Part shown: one piece after another, positions 27,684 to 36,094 of the stretch
Position numbering within the stretch: position 1 is the first letter of the stretch
Layout: each line of letters begins with the position of its first letter
Source: Leptospira paudalimensis
GTDB lineage: Bacteria > Spirochaetota > Leptospiria > Leptospirales > Leptospiraceae
DNA length: 64,000 bases
Reading direction: 5' to 3'
Assembly (NCBI RefSeq): GCF_026151345.1
Contig: NZ_JAMQPR010000001.1
Coordinates: forward strand, 1,594,231-1,658,230
Made by a program: the position numbers and the translations under genes
Notes under the pieces: model-generated
What the model saw: only the letters and a program-made list of their open reading frames with translations
Told to the model about the DNA's origin: nothing
Databases searched by the model: none

Positions 27684-28854
27684 AAAAGGGATTATACTTT
27701 TCATTTTCATATTGATTGGTTTTCCTATTTGGGGAGAACCAGACGGAGAAGAGGACACACAACACCAGTTACGTTGGATGGAAGTGGAAGGTGCAACTGG
27801 TTATGTTTTGGAAATCAAAAATTCCAGCGGGTATTTGGTTTTATCTGAAAAAGTAAAGGGAACAAGTTACGATTTGGTCAATTATACTTCTGGTGTTTAT
27901 GAACACCGAGTAGCGGTGATCAACAAACTTGGAAAAGTTGGTAGTTATTCTGATTGGGTGAAATTTGAAGTAGTTGTTTCCCGTGTTCCCACTCTTTCCA
28001 AAGACTCAGTGTATTCCGTATCAAAAGAAGAAAAGGAAAAAGTTTTTTTACTCGAGGGTAAGGATTTTATCCATCCCATGAGAGTGTACATGGTCACTGG
28101 AGGGAAACGAATCCCAGCTAAAAAAGTAGTGATTGAATCTGATTCGATTGCAAAGGCAACATTTGTCGTTGATCCTGATACGGACACAGGGATTTATGAT
28201 TTGGTCTTAGAAAATCCTCGGAATAAAACACTAACTGTCAAACAACGTGTGGTATTGTCTGATTCAAAGGAAAGAGCAAATAATTTTGCAAAACGGCAAG
28301 AGAAAATCATTCGCAAAGAAATACCTGAGGATTATTACGAAACGCCATATTGGTCTACTTTGTGGCGATCTTCTGTTTTACCAGGATGGGGACAAAAGTA
28401 CATTGATGGGAAGGATTGGAAATTGTTTGTGTATCCAGCCATTGCTGTTTCTGCAGTTGCAGTGTATGCAAATTCGTACAATCGTTTTTTAGCGGCAAGG
28501 TCTGATTACCAATCGGCCGTATTACTGGGTGCTGTACTCGCTGACAGAGCTGACTCACAAGTTTTATGGTTACTCAATCGAAATAATGCGGAGGCAAGTT
28601 TTAATCGCGCAAAATCAGAGTTAGGTGTAATCCAGGCAGGGGCTGGAATCCTTGGGGCGTTTTTGATTTATAATTTGGTGGATTCGTATTTTTCTGCCAA
28701 ACGGAATGTAGCGGCGTATGAACCGGGATTTCCGCTTGGGAATGAAAACCAAAGAGTGTATGCCTCTATGGTCCCTGAGTCTGGTTTTTCCCAAACCAAA
28801 TTGGTAAGCGATGTCGGATCCCGTTACCAAATCGAAATCTCCTCTCGTTTTTGA
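27673..28854 (+). CDS. FN3-like plus DUF5683-like membrane protein
   Basis: A 393-residue protein with a signal peptide (residues 1-21, ending IWGE) and a FN3-like module (about 30-100, RWMEVEGATGYVLEIKNSSG), then an Ig/IPT-like segment (about 105-200), and a C-terminal region with two or three hydrophobic segments. The stretch WRSSVLPGWGQKYIDGKDWK is typical of DUF5683-like proteins, where the short LPGWGQ motif precedes membrane helices. It overlaps the FecR gene by 11 bases, so the two are translationally linked. Function is unknown; it is probably an envelope partner of the FecR protein. Confidence 0.75.
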   Translation: MWNKKGIILFIFILIGFPIWGEPDGEEDTQHQLRWMEVEGATGYVLEIKNSSGYLVLSEKVKGTSYDLVNYTSGVYEHRVAVINKLGKVGSYSDWVKFEVVVSRVPTLSKDSVYSVSKEEKEKVFLLEGKDFIHPMRVYMVTGGKRIPAKKVVIESDSIAKATFVVDPDTDTGIYDLVLENPRNKTLTVKQRVVLSDSKERANNFAKRQEKIIRKEIPEDYYETPYWSTLWRSSVLPGWGQKYIDGKDWKLFVYPAIAVSAVAVYANSYNRFLAARSDYQSAVLLGAVLADRADSQVLWLLNRNNAEASFNRAKSELGVIQAGAGILGAFLIYNLVDSYFSAKRNVAAYEPGFPLGNENQRVYASMVPESGFSQTKLVSDVGSRYQIEISSRF

Positions 28855-28859
28855 CAAAA

Positions 28860-28891
28860 AGCTTGTTTAGGAAGGCACTTCCTTCCAAGCT
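28860..28891 (+). promoter_or_regulatory. Hairpin sequestering an SD-like sequence before hisD
   Basis: GGAAGG (28870-28875) pairs with CCTTCC (28881-28886) around a five-base loop, and AGCTT (28860-28864) pairs with AAGCT (28887-28891). The 5' arm holds the only strong Shine-Dalgarno-like AGGAAGG before hisD. The element ends six bases before the hisD ATG at 28898. No T run follows, so it is not an intrinsic terminator. It may modulate hisD translation; this is inference. Confidence 0.45.
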
Positions 28892-28897
28892 GAAATT

Positions 28898-30190
28898 ATG
28901 CCGATTCCCATTCTTTCCTGTGATCGAAATTCTAAAGAGGTATACTCTCGTTTTCTCTCAGGAGCTAGGGAAGACTTAAGTTCTGCAACAAGTCGGATAT
29001 TACCCATTCTGGAAGATGTAAGAACCAAGGGTGATTCTGCTCTTTTTTCTTATACAGAAAAGTTTGATGGAATCAAACTTTCGAAACTGACCATTGATCC
29101 AAATGAAATCAAAACGAATATTGATTCCAAAACAAAAGAAGCATTTTTAAGAGCAAAGACCAATATTGAAACCTTCCACATGGCCCAGAAACGAGAGGCT
29201 TGGTCCAAGGTGATCGATGGCAATCGTTTGGGTGTCAAATACACCCCCATTCCTTCCCTTGCAGTGTATGCTCCAGGTGGGAAGGCTTTGTATCCATCGA
29301 GTGTCCTTATGGGAATCATCCCTGCAAAGATTGCTGGTGTTAAATCCATCCAACTGATCACTCCACCACAAAAAGAAGGAATCCCTGAGATTTTAGTTTG
29401 GCTTTCTCAGATTTTGGAGATCGACCGGATTGTGACAGTTGGTGGTGCCCAAGGCATCGCAGCGGCTGCGTATGGAACTGAGTCAGTTCCCAAATCAGAG
29501 TTCATTGTGGGACCTGGGAATTCTTACGTTGCTGCCGCCAAATCGTACTTAAGTGGGCAAGGACTCATTGGTATTGATAGCCCTGCAGGTCCAAGTGAAG
29601 TTTGTATCATTGCCGATGGATCTTCCAATCCAAAGTGGATCGCCTGTGATATGTTATCCCAAGCGGAACATGGTGAAGATAGTTCTGCGATTTTACTCAC
29701 CACAGAGGTTTCCCTTGCAGAAAAAGTAAGAGACGAATTGGAAATCGCATTTCGTGAACGTCCCAAACGATTGGAAATGAAACAAAAAGCAATTTATGAA
29801 AATTCCAGCATTCTTGTATTCCCTACAATGGAGGATTGTATCTGGTTTTCCAATGAATTGGCACCAGAACATTTAGAAATCCAAACAAGGGACAATGATT
29901 CTATATTTTCCAAAATAGAACATGCAGGCAGTGTTTTTTTAGGTCCTTATTCTCCTGTTGCGATGGGGGATTATATTTCAGGGACCAATCATATTTTACC
30001 AACTGCGAGAGGCAGTAGGATTTACTCTTCTCTAGGTGTGGATACGTTTTTAAAACGGGTTACCTACCAAGAAGTAACGAAGGAATCACTCGAAACATTA
30101 TACCCATACGTGAAACTCATGTCGGAGCTAGAAGGCCTAGATGAAGAACATGGAACAAGTGTAAAAGTGAGAACCAAAGGCCAAACATGA
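28898..30190 (+). CDS. hisD: Histidinol dehydrogenase
   Basis: A 430-residue zinc enzyme catalysing the last two steps of histidine synthesis, L-histidinol to L-histidine with two NAD+. Motifs include YAPGGKALYPSSVLMGIIPA, VGGAQGIAAAAYGTESVP, GPGNSYVAAAKS, AGPSEVCIIAD and DMLSQAEHGEDSSAIL, the last with the zinc-binding Gln/His, and AMGDYISGTNHILPT near the C-terminus. Length is normal. It is preceded by a hairpin and overlaps panC by four bases (ATGA), so the two are translationally coupled. It is not located with the other his genes. Confidence 0.96.
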   Translation: MPIPILSCDRNSKEVYSRFLSGAREDLSSATSRILPILEDVRTKGDSALFSYTEKFDGIKLSKLTIDPNEIKTNIDSKTKEAFLRAKTNIETFHMAQKREAWSKVIDGNRLGVKYTPIPSLAVYAPGGKALYPSSVLMGIIPAKIAGVKSIQLITPPQKEGIPEILVWLSQILEIDRIVTVGGAQGIAAAAYGTESVPKSEFIVGPGNSYVAAAKSYLSGQGLIGIDSPAGPSEVCIIADGSSNPKWIACDMLSQAEHGEDSSAILLTTEVSLAEKVRDELEIAFRERPKRLEMKQKAIYENSSILVFPTMEDCIWFSNELAPEHLEIQTRDNDSIFSKIEHAGSVFLGPYSPVAMGDYISGTNHILPTARGSRIYSSLGVDTFLKRVTYQEVTKESLETLYPYVKLMSELEGLDEEHGTSVKVRTKGQT

Positions 30191-31041
30191 AAGTTGTCTC
30201 CGAGATTTCAGAATTAAAAAAAATCATTCACGAATGGAAACAACAAAAGGAAACTCTTGGTTTTTGTCCTACCATGGGAACACTTCATGCGGGCCATATG
30301 GATTTGGTACACCACTCCAAAACACAATGTACAAAAACCATTGTCTCCATTTTCATCAATCCAACCCAATTCAATGATCCAAAGGATTTTGAAGCATATC
30401 CAATCAATACAGAAACTGATTTAAAACTTTGCGAAGAGAATGGGGTAGATTTAGTATTTTTGCCAAGTGTTGGTGTCATGTACCCAAAAACGGAAACACC
30501 CATCCAAATGAGTATTCCGTCCCTACAAACAACGCTTTGCGGAAGGACAAGGCCTGGGCATTTTGAAGGTGTTCTTCAAATTGTATCGAAACTCTTCCAT
30601 TTAACAGAGCCAGACTATGGTTTTTTTGGTTTAAAAGATTACCAACAGTTCAGAGTGATTTCTTCTCTTGTTGAGGAACTCAATTTTCCCATTAAAATTG
30701 TCGGAGTCCCTACAAAACGAGAATCTGATGGACTTGCCATGAGTTCTAGGAACCTACGTTTATCGAAAAAAGATAGAGAAACGGCAACCCTTGTTCCAAG
30801 GATGTTCCAACTTGCGAAAAAAACTTTGTTAGGTGGCGAAAAGAACTTAGCAGTATGGAAGGAAATCCTTTCTGATTTTCTGTTAACGGGAACAAACGTC
30901 AAAATTGATTATTTAGAAGTTGTGGATCCCATTACACTACAACCAATCACCGGACTCAAAGGGAATGTATTACTGGCAACTGCTGTTTTTGTAGGTGAGG
31001 TGCGTTTAATCGATAACGAAGTACTCGTTTGTCCTGAATGA
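30187..31041 (+). CDS. panC: Pantothenate synthetase
   Basis: A 284-residue enzyme joining pantoate and beta-alanine with ATP to form pantothenate, the CoA precursor. Signature motifs are present: CPTMGTLHAGHMDLVH (the HxGH-type nucleotide motif), SIFINPTQFNDPKDFEAYP, CGRTRPGHFEGVLQIVSKLF, FFGLKDYQQ and MSSRNLRLSKKDR. Length is typical. The start codon overlaps the hisD stop (ATGA). Seven bases separate it from mfd. Coupling of hisD, panC and mfd in one transcript is likely but their pathways are unrelated. Confidence 0.96.
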   Translation: MKVVSEISELKKIIHEWKQQKETLGFCPTMGTLHAGHMDLVHHSKTQCTKTIVSIFINPTQFNDPKDFEAYPINTETDLKLCEENGVDLVFLPSVGVMYPKTETPIQMSIPSLQTTLCGRTRPGHFEGVLQIVSKLFHLTEPDYGFFGLKDYQQFRVISSLVEELNFPIKIVGVPTKRESDGLAMSSRNLRLSKKDRETATLVPRMFQLAKKTLLGGEKNLAVWKEILSDFLLTGTNVKIDYLEVVDPITLQPITGLKGNVLLATAVFVGEVRLIDNEVLVCPE

Positions 31042-31047
31042 TCCAAA

Positions 31048-34000
31048 ATGACAAAAGAAATTCAAATTAGACCATACGCACCTAAGGAAGTTTTTGCCGA
31101 AGCAAAAAACACTCTTGTGAGTCTCAGTGGAATACCTGAGTCTGCCCATTCTTTTGTCACGAGCGAACTTTTCCAAAACAAATATGCAAAAAATACGTTT
31201 GTTGTCATTCTACCAACAAACCAAGATGCGGAAAGTTTCTCGCGAGAACTTTTAAGTTTTGTTCCAAAAGATATTATCTATTTTTTTCCAGGCCCTGAAA
31301 ATATTCCCTACGAATATACCAAATGGCAAGCCGAATGGAAACGAGATCGGATACTAACGATTAATCGGATATTAACAGGTGACCGTTGTTTGGTGATAAC
31401 TTCGGTTTCTGCATTTCTTCGTAAACTTCCTAACAAAGAAAGCCTAAAAGGAAAATCCATTACCTTAAAACTTGGGGTTGATTTTCCATTGGAATCTTTA
31501 TTGTCAGAGCTTGTACAACTTGGATACCACCGGGAAGAAGTTTGCGAACAATTTGGTCATTTTAGTTTAAAAGGTGGAATTCTGGATATTTACACACCTT
31601 ATTTGCCAAATCCTGTTCGTATCGATTTTTTTGGGGATACTGTAGACGAAATTAGAACATTTGATCCAAATACGCAAAAATCAATTTCTAAAATTAGTGA
31701 AATCGTAATTACTGCTGCTAACGAAACGATTGTTACAAAAAACGAATTAGAAAAATACCATACACTATTAAAAGAATATACTGATAAACGAATTCCTATT
31801 GATTCCGAATTAGAAATCATTGAGGAACATTTACCATTGGTTAGGAAACAAGAAGGTTTTTTAGATTTTTTTAAAGAATCACCCATCCTAATTTTTCCAA
31901 AGTTTCAGGAAACAAAGGAAAGATCGTATGGAATGGAGAGAGAATACAATACCTTATTTGAGAAAAAAAAAGAAGAGTCGGTTTGTTTACCTCCCAATGA
32001 ATTATTATCGTTTGGCTCGGAATGGAACGCCTTAACCTCTGACAACACAAATGGAATTCAATTCACACTTTTGCCAAATCTAACACATAATTTTGGTTAT
32101 GCACCAATCACTGAGGTAAAGGGTTTTAGAGGGAAAATCAGAGAGGCAAAGGAACATTTTTTAGAATTACTTTCCGAAAATCCAAATCAGAGTATCTATA
32201 TCACTTCTTCATTTCTTGCGCAAATGTTGCGATTGAAGGGTTTATTTTCTGAAACAGAAGTAAACACGATTGGAGAAAATTCGGAAGAACCAACTCCTTT
32301 TCCCTTTTCCGATTCTAAACCTGGAATCCATTTGATTTTATCTGAATTAAAACGTGGATTTCATTTGGTGGAAAATGGTATCCACGTTTTTACAGATAAT
32401 GATTTGTTTGGACGTCAATACAAACGAAAAACTCGTTATAAAAAACAATCCTCTCAAATGATCGAATCCTTCATTGATTTAAAAGAAGGAGATTACATCG
32501 TTCATGTGAATCATGGAGTGGGCCGTTTCATTAAAATGGAACGAACAAAAGCCGATGGAAAGGAAAGAGATTTTCTTAAGTTGGAATATGCTGGTGGTGA
32601 TAGTTTATTTGTTCCATTGGATCAAATTTCCCTTGTACAAAAATACATTGGAGGGACAGATTCTCCTAAACTCGATACGTTAGGTAAAAATTCTTGGAAA
32701 AAAGCTAAGGAACGGGTCCAAGAGTCCGTAGATAAACTTGCCGAAGAACTCGTGTTACTTTATTCGAATCGAATGAAGTTAAATGGTTTTGCATTTCCTC
32801 CTGATACAATTTGGCAGGAAGAGTTTGAAGCCGCTTTTGAATTTGAAGAGACTCCAGATCAAATTTCAGCCATTGAAGCCGTCAAACAAGATTTAGAGTC
32901 CTCTCGACCAATGGATCGTTTGGTATGTGGTGATGTTGGGTATGGAAAAACTGAAGTTGCAATTCGTGCAGCATTTAAAGTCATTATGGCTGGTAAACAG
33001 GTGATGTTACTCACGCCAACAACCATTCTTTCACTCCAACATTTTAATACATTCAAACAGAGATATGAAAATTATCCGATTAAGATAGCATTTGTTTCTA
33101 GATTTAGATCTGCCGCCGAGATCCGGGAAGATTTGAAGAATTTTACAGAAGGTAAAATTGATATGTTAATTGGAACACATGCAATTTTGTCTTCAAAGGT
33201 AAAACCGAAAAATTTGGGACTACTCATCATCGATGAAGAACAAAAATTTGGTGTCACTCATAAGGAATCGATTAAAAAATTTAAAAACCTTGTTGATGTC
33301 TTAACATTAACAGCAACTCCCATCCCACGAACTTTACATATGGCACTCACTGGAATTCGAGAGTTATCTATCATTTCCACCGCACCTAAAAATAGACAAA
33401 GTGTCGAAACCTATGTTTTAGAAGAAGACGATACCCTAATCCAAGAAGCAATTCGAAAGGAAATTGAAAGGGGTGGGCAAGTATTCTATTTATACAACCG
33501 AGTTGAGTCAATTGAAGAAGAAGCCTCTTACGTAAGGTCCTTAGTCCCTGAAGTTTCCGTTGGAATTTTGCATGGACAATTGACTGAAGATGAAATTGAA
33601 GAAACTCTAGTAGATTTTTACGAAAGGAAATATGATATTTTGGTGACTACTACGATCATTGAATCGGGTATCGATATGCCAAATGTGAACACCTTAATTG
33701 TGAAACGGGCAGATATGTTTGGTTTATCACAATTGTACCAAATCCGAGGACGAGTGGGAAGGTCGGATCGAAAAGCATATGCTTATATGTTTTATCCTTC
33801 CAAAAAACTAATGACGGAACTTGCCGAAAAAAGACTCAATACTATCTTCGAATACCAAGAGTTAGGTTCAGGGTTCAAAGTAGCGATGCGCGATTTGGAA
33901 ATCCGCGGAGCTGGGAATTTATTGGGTAAAGAACAGTCTGGCGACATTATGGAAGTTGGTTTTGATCTCTATGTAAAAATGTTAGAAGAGTCCATTTCCC

Positions 34001-34470
34001 GTATCAAAGGAGAAGAAGTTCGAGTAGAAGTTCGAACGGCAGTCAATTTAAAAACCAATTTTTATCTTCCCGATGAATACATCCCTGATACAAAACAAAA
34101 AATTGAATTTTATAAACGTTTTGAAGGGTCTGCCAATCTGGATGAAATTGAGGAATTGGCTCTTGAGATGGAAGACAGATTTGGTGAACTCCCTCAGATT
34201 GCAAAAACCTTTGTCGAATTGGAAAAAATTAGAACTCTTTCCTCCAATTTAGGTTTCGAATTTGTGACAGAAAAATCGGATGAGGTTCTGTTCAAATGTG
34301 GTACATACTTTAGGGGGAATCCGGACAGAGTGATCCAAGCCATGGGCCAATTTAAAGGGCTTACAATCGCTCCTTCAGAACCATCTGTTCTTCGTTATAC
34401 GAACATTGAAAAAGATGATTTGAAAAAAATCAAAAAACTTTTGGGCATTTTGGAATTCTTGGCCGCTTAA
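31048..34470 (+). CDS. mfd: Transcription-repair coupling factor
   Basis: An 1140-residue SF2 translocase that removes stalled RNA polymerase from damaged DNA and recruits UvrA. Domain order: UvrB-homology region (about 1-330), RNA-polymerase-interacting CarD-like domain (EGDYIVHVNHGVGRFIKM, about 480), helicase core with Walker A GDVGYGKTEVAIRAAF, TPTTILSLQHF, the DEEQ box IIDEEQKFGV, motif III LTATPIPRTLHMAL and motif VI QIRGRVGRSDRKAYAY, then the C-terminal TRCF domain. Length is standard. Start ATG 31048 follows panC by six bases. Confidence 0.97.
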   Translation: MTKEIQIRPYAPKEVFAEAKNTLVSLSGIPESAHSFVTSELFQNKYAKNTFVVILPTNQDAESFSRELLSFVPKDIIYFFPGPENIPYEYTKWQAEWKRDRILTINRILTGDRCLVITSVSAFLRKLPNKESLKGKSITLKLGVDFPLESLLSELVQLGYHREEVCEQFGHFSLKGGILDIYTPYLPNPVRIDFFGDTVDEIRTFDPNTQKSISKISEIVITAANETIVTKNELEKYHTLLKEYTDKRIPIDSELEIIEEHLPLVRKQEGFLDFFKESPILIFPKFQETKERSYGMEREYNTLFEKKKEESVCLPPNELLSFGSEWNALTSDNTNGIQFTLLPNLTHNFGYAPITEVKGFRGKIREAKEHFLELLSENPNQSIYITSSFLAQMLRLKGLFSETEVNTIGENSEEPTPFPFSDSKPGIHLILSELKRGFHLVENGIHVFTDNDLFGRQYKRKTRYKKQSSQMIESFIDLKEGDYIVHVNHGVGRFIKMERTKADGKERDFLKLEYAGGDSLFVPLDQISLVQKYIGGTDSPKLDTLGKNSWKKAKERVQESVDKLAEELVLLYSNRMKLNGFAFPPDTIWQEEFEAAFEFEETPDQISAIEAVKQDLESSRPMDRLVCGDVGYGKTEVAIRAAFKVIMAGKQVMLLTPTTILSLQHFNTFKQRYENYPIKIAFVSRFRSAAEIREDLKNFTEGKIDMLIGTHAILSSKVKPKNLGLLIIDEEQKFGVTHKESIKKFKNLVDVLTLTATPIPRTLHMALTGIRELSIISTAPKNRQSVETYVLEEDDTLIQEAIRKEIERGGQVFYLYNRVESIEEEASYVRSLVPEVSVGILHGQLTEDEIEETLVDFYERKYDILVTTTIIESGIDMPNVNTLIVKRADMFGLSQLYQIRGRVGRSDRKAYAYMFYPSKKLMTELAEKRLNTIFEYQELGSGFKVAMRDLEIRGAGNLLGKEQSGDIMEVGFDLYVKMLEESISRIKGEEVRVEVRTAVNLKTNFYLPDEYIPDTKQKIEFYKRFEGSANLDEIEELALEMEDRFGELPQIAKTFVELEKIRTLSSNLGFEFVTEKSDEVLFKCGTYFRGNPDRVIQAMGQFKGLTIAPSEPSVLRYTNIEKDDLKKIKKLLGILEFLAA

Positions 34471-34570
34471 ATTTTAAGCATAGGAATCAAGTTTCCGTTG
34501 GCAAAAAAAGATAGACATTGAGGGAATTGGAGAAACCATCATCTCAAATCTATTTTGGCAATTAAATAAT

Positions 34571-35248
34571 ATGAAAAAAATCCTTCCTTTGTTTGTGTTT
34601 TTGGCATCTTTCGCCCTAGTACAGTGTTCTGACTCTTCTCCAGTCATCGAAACCTTAGACAACCATAAGATTACAGTAAAAGACTTTGAAGCAGCTTACG
34701 ACACTGCCCTTGATTCCATCAGCCGTTTACAAAATATTGAAAAGAAAACACTCTTAGAATTCATTGAAAAAGACATCAACGAAGTTCCACCAAATTTCCA
34801 AGATCTCAATTACCAACTCCAAAAGAAAAATTTCTACCAAACTTACAGACAGATGATCATGACTCGTTTGGTAGCAGAAAAGAATGGTTTTATTTCAAGA
34901 CCAGATGTAGCAGAAGTGATCAAACAAGTTGAAATGCAAACAATTGCACAAATGTATGTTTCTGAACAAGTTGAGAAAAAAATCCAAATCACGGAAGAAC
35001 AAGCATTAGCGGAATGTGAAAGAATGAGAAAGTTGGATCGTAATTTTAACTTAACGATCGACAAATGTAAAACTTTTGCAAAAGCACAATTGAAACAAAT
35101 GCAAACGAGAGAATACCTTCCTTTAGTAGTAGAAAGAATTAAAGAAGAAGTTAGTATCAAACGAAATGAAAAATTTGATTTGGATGCATACCTTGCTCCA
35201 AAGAAGAAAGTAGAAGAACCAACTCCAACACAAACTCCAAATAACTAA
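34571..35248 (+). CDS. Lipoprotein with SurA-like N-terminal pattern
   Basis: A 225-residue lipoprotein with the lipobox ALVQC (cysteine at residue 19). The start of the mature chain, VIETLDNHKITVKDFEAAY, resembles the N-terminal helix-entry motif of SurA/PpiC-type periplasmic chaperones, and the body is helical with several Lys/Glu/Gln-rich stretches. No PPIase domain follows. I cannot identify it further; a Leptospira inner-membrane lipoprotein (LipL31-like) is one possibility that a database search would settle. The C-terminal tail is Pro/Thr-rich. It is followed after six bases by uppP, suggesting an operon. ATG 34571 has no clear ribosome-binding site. Confidence 0.7.
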   Translation: MKKILPLFVFLASFALVQCSDSSPVIETLDNHKITVKDFEAAYDTALDSISRLQNIEKKTLLEFIEKDINEVPPNFQDLNYQLQKKNFYQTYRQMIMTRLVAEKNGFISRPDVAEVIKQVEMQTIAQMYVSEQVEKKIQITEEQALAECERMRKLDRNFNLTIDKCKTFAKAQLKQMQTREYLPLVVERIKEEVSIKRNEKFDLDAYLAPKKKVEEPTPTQTPNN

Positions 35249-35254
35249 GTTTTA

Positions 35255-36094
35255 ATGGATAATACTTTAAATGCGTTTTTACGTGGCATCATAGAAGCTG
35301 CCACGGAATTTTTGCCAGTGTCATCCACTGGCCATTTGTTTTTATTTAGTTATTTTTTCCCGTTTCAAAACCTTACTGTCCCTCACGAGGCATTTGAAGA
35401 TCTGTATGATATTTTCATACAAACTGGTGCCATTTTATCTGTTGTTGTTTTGTATTATAAAACACTTTGGGGCCATTTGAAAATGGCAGTTCAGTTTGGT
35501 TTCAAACAAACCACTGACAAGGCCGGTTTCCAATTTTACCTCAATTTACTCATTGGTATTTTACCAATTTTAGTATTAGGATTTGTTTTCAAATCCCAAC
35601 TCGACCAAATTAAAATGAGACCTGATCTATTATTGATCCTTGGTGTATCATGGCTCGTCGGTGGACTTCTCATGGTCATTGTTGAAAAAAGACATCTGGA
35701 TGAAAGTCAAGGTAAGTCAATTGGATTCAAGGAATCATTGATCGTAGGTTTTTTACAATGTTTTGCTTTGATTCCAGGTGTATCAAGGTCAGCAGCAACT
35801 ATCATATCAGCAAGAACTTTGGGTGTATCAAAAAAAGAAAGTGCTGAGTTTTCTTTTTTTCTTGCCATCCCTGTTTTAAGTTTGGCCGGATTGTACAAAC
35901 TATACAAACATCGTCATATTCTAAATTCAGAAACAATAGGTCTTTTACTGTTTGGAAGTATCATCTCTTTTGTTATCTGTTATTTTATCATCAGACTATT
36001 TATGGCCTTTATCCGTAGAAGGAGTTTTATTTCCTTTGGAGTGTATCGGATTCTTTTAGGGGCATTCGTTATATTGTATTTCCTTCGTGGCTAA
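35255..36094 (+). CDS. uppP: Undecaprenyl-diphosphatase (UppP/BacA)
   Basis: A 279-residue integral membrane phosphatase that recycles undecaprenyl pyrophosphate to the monophosphate lipid carrier for peptidoglycan and surface-glycan synthesis. Both family motifs are present: EAATEFLPVSSTGHLFL near the N-terminus and PGVSRSAATIISARTLG in the second half. There are about eight membrane segments. Overexpression confers bacitracin tolerance in other bacteria. The 3' end overlaps the convergent PP2C gene by 26 bases. Confidence 0.96.
   Translation: MDNTLNAFLRGIIEAATEFLPVSSTGHLFLFSYFFPFQNLTVPHEAFEDLYDIFIQTGAILSVVVLYYKTLWGHLKMAVQFGFKQTTDKAGFQFYLNLLIGILPILVLGFVFKSQLDQIKMRPDLLLILGVSWLVGGLLMVIVEKRHLDESQGKSIGFKESLIVGFLQCFALIPGVSRSAATIISARTLGVSKKESAEFSFFLAIPVLSLAGLYKLYKHRHILNSETIGLLLFGSIISFVICYFIIRLFMAFIRRRSFISFGVYRILLGAFVILYFLRG

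Noticed and set aside
34465..34479. GCTTAAATTTTAAGC palindrome at the mfd stop
   Set aside because: Stem is AT-rich, has essentially no loop and no T run follows; unlikely to act as a terminator.
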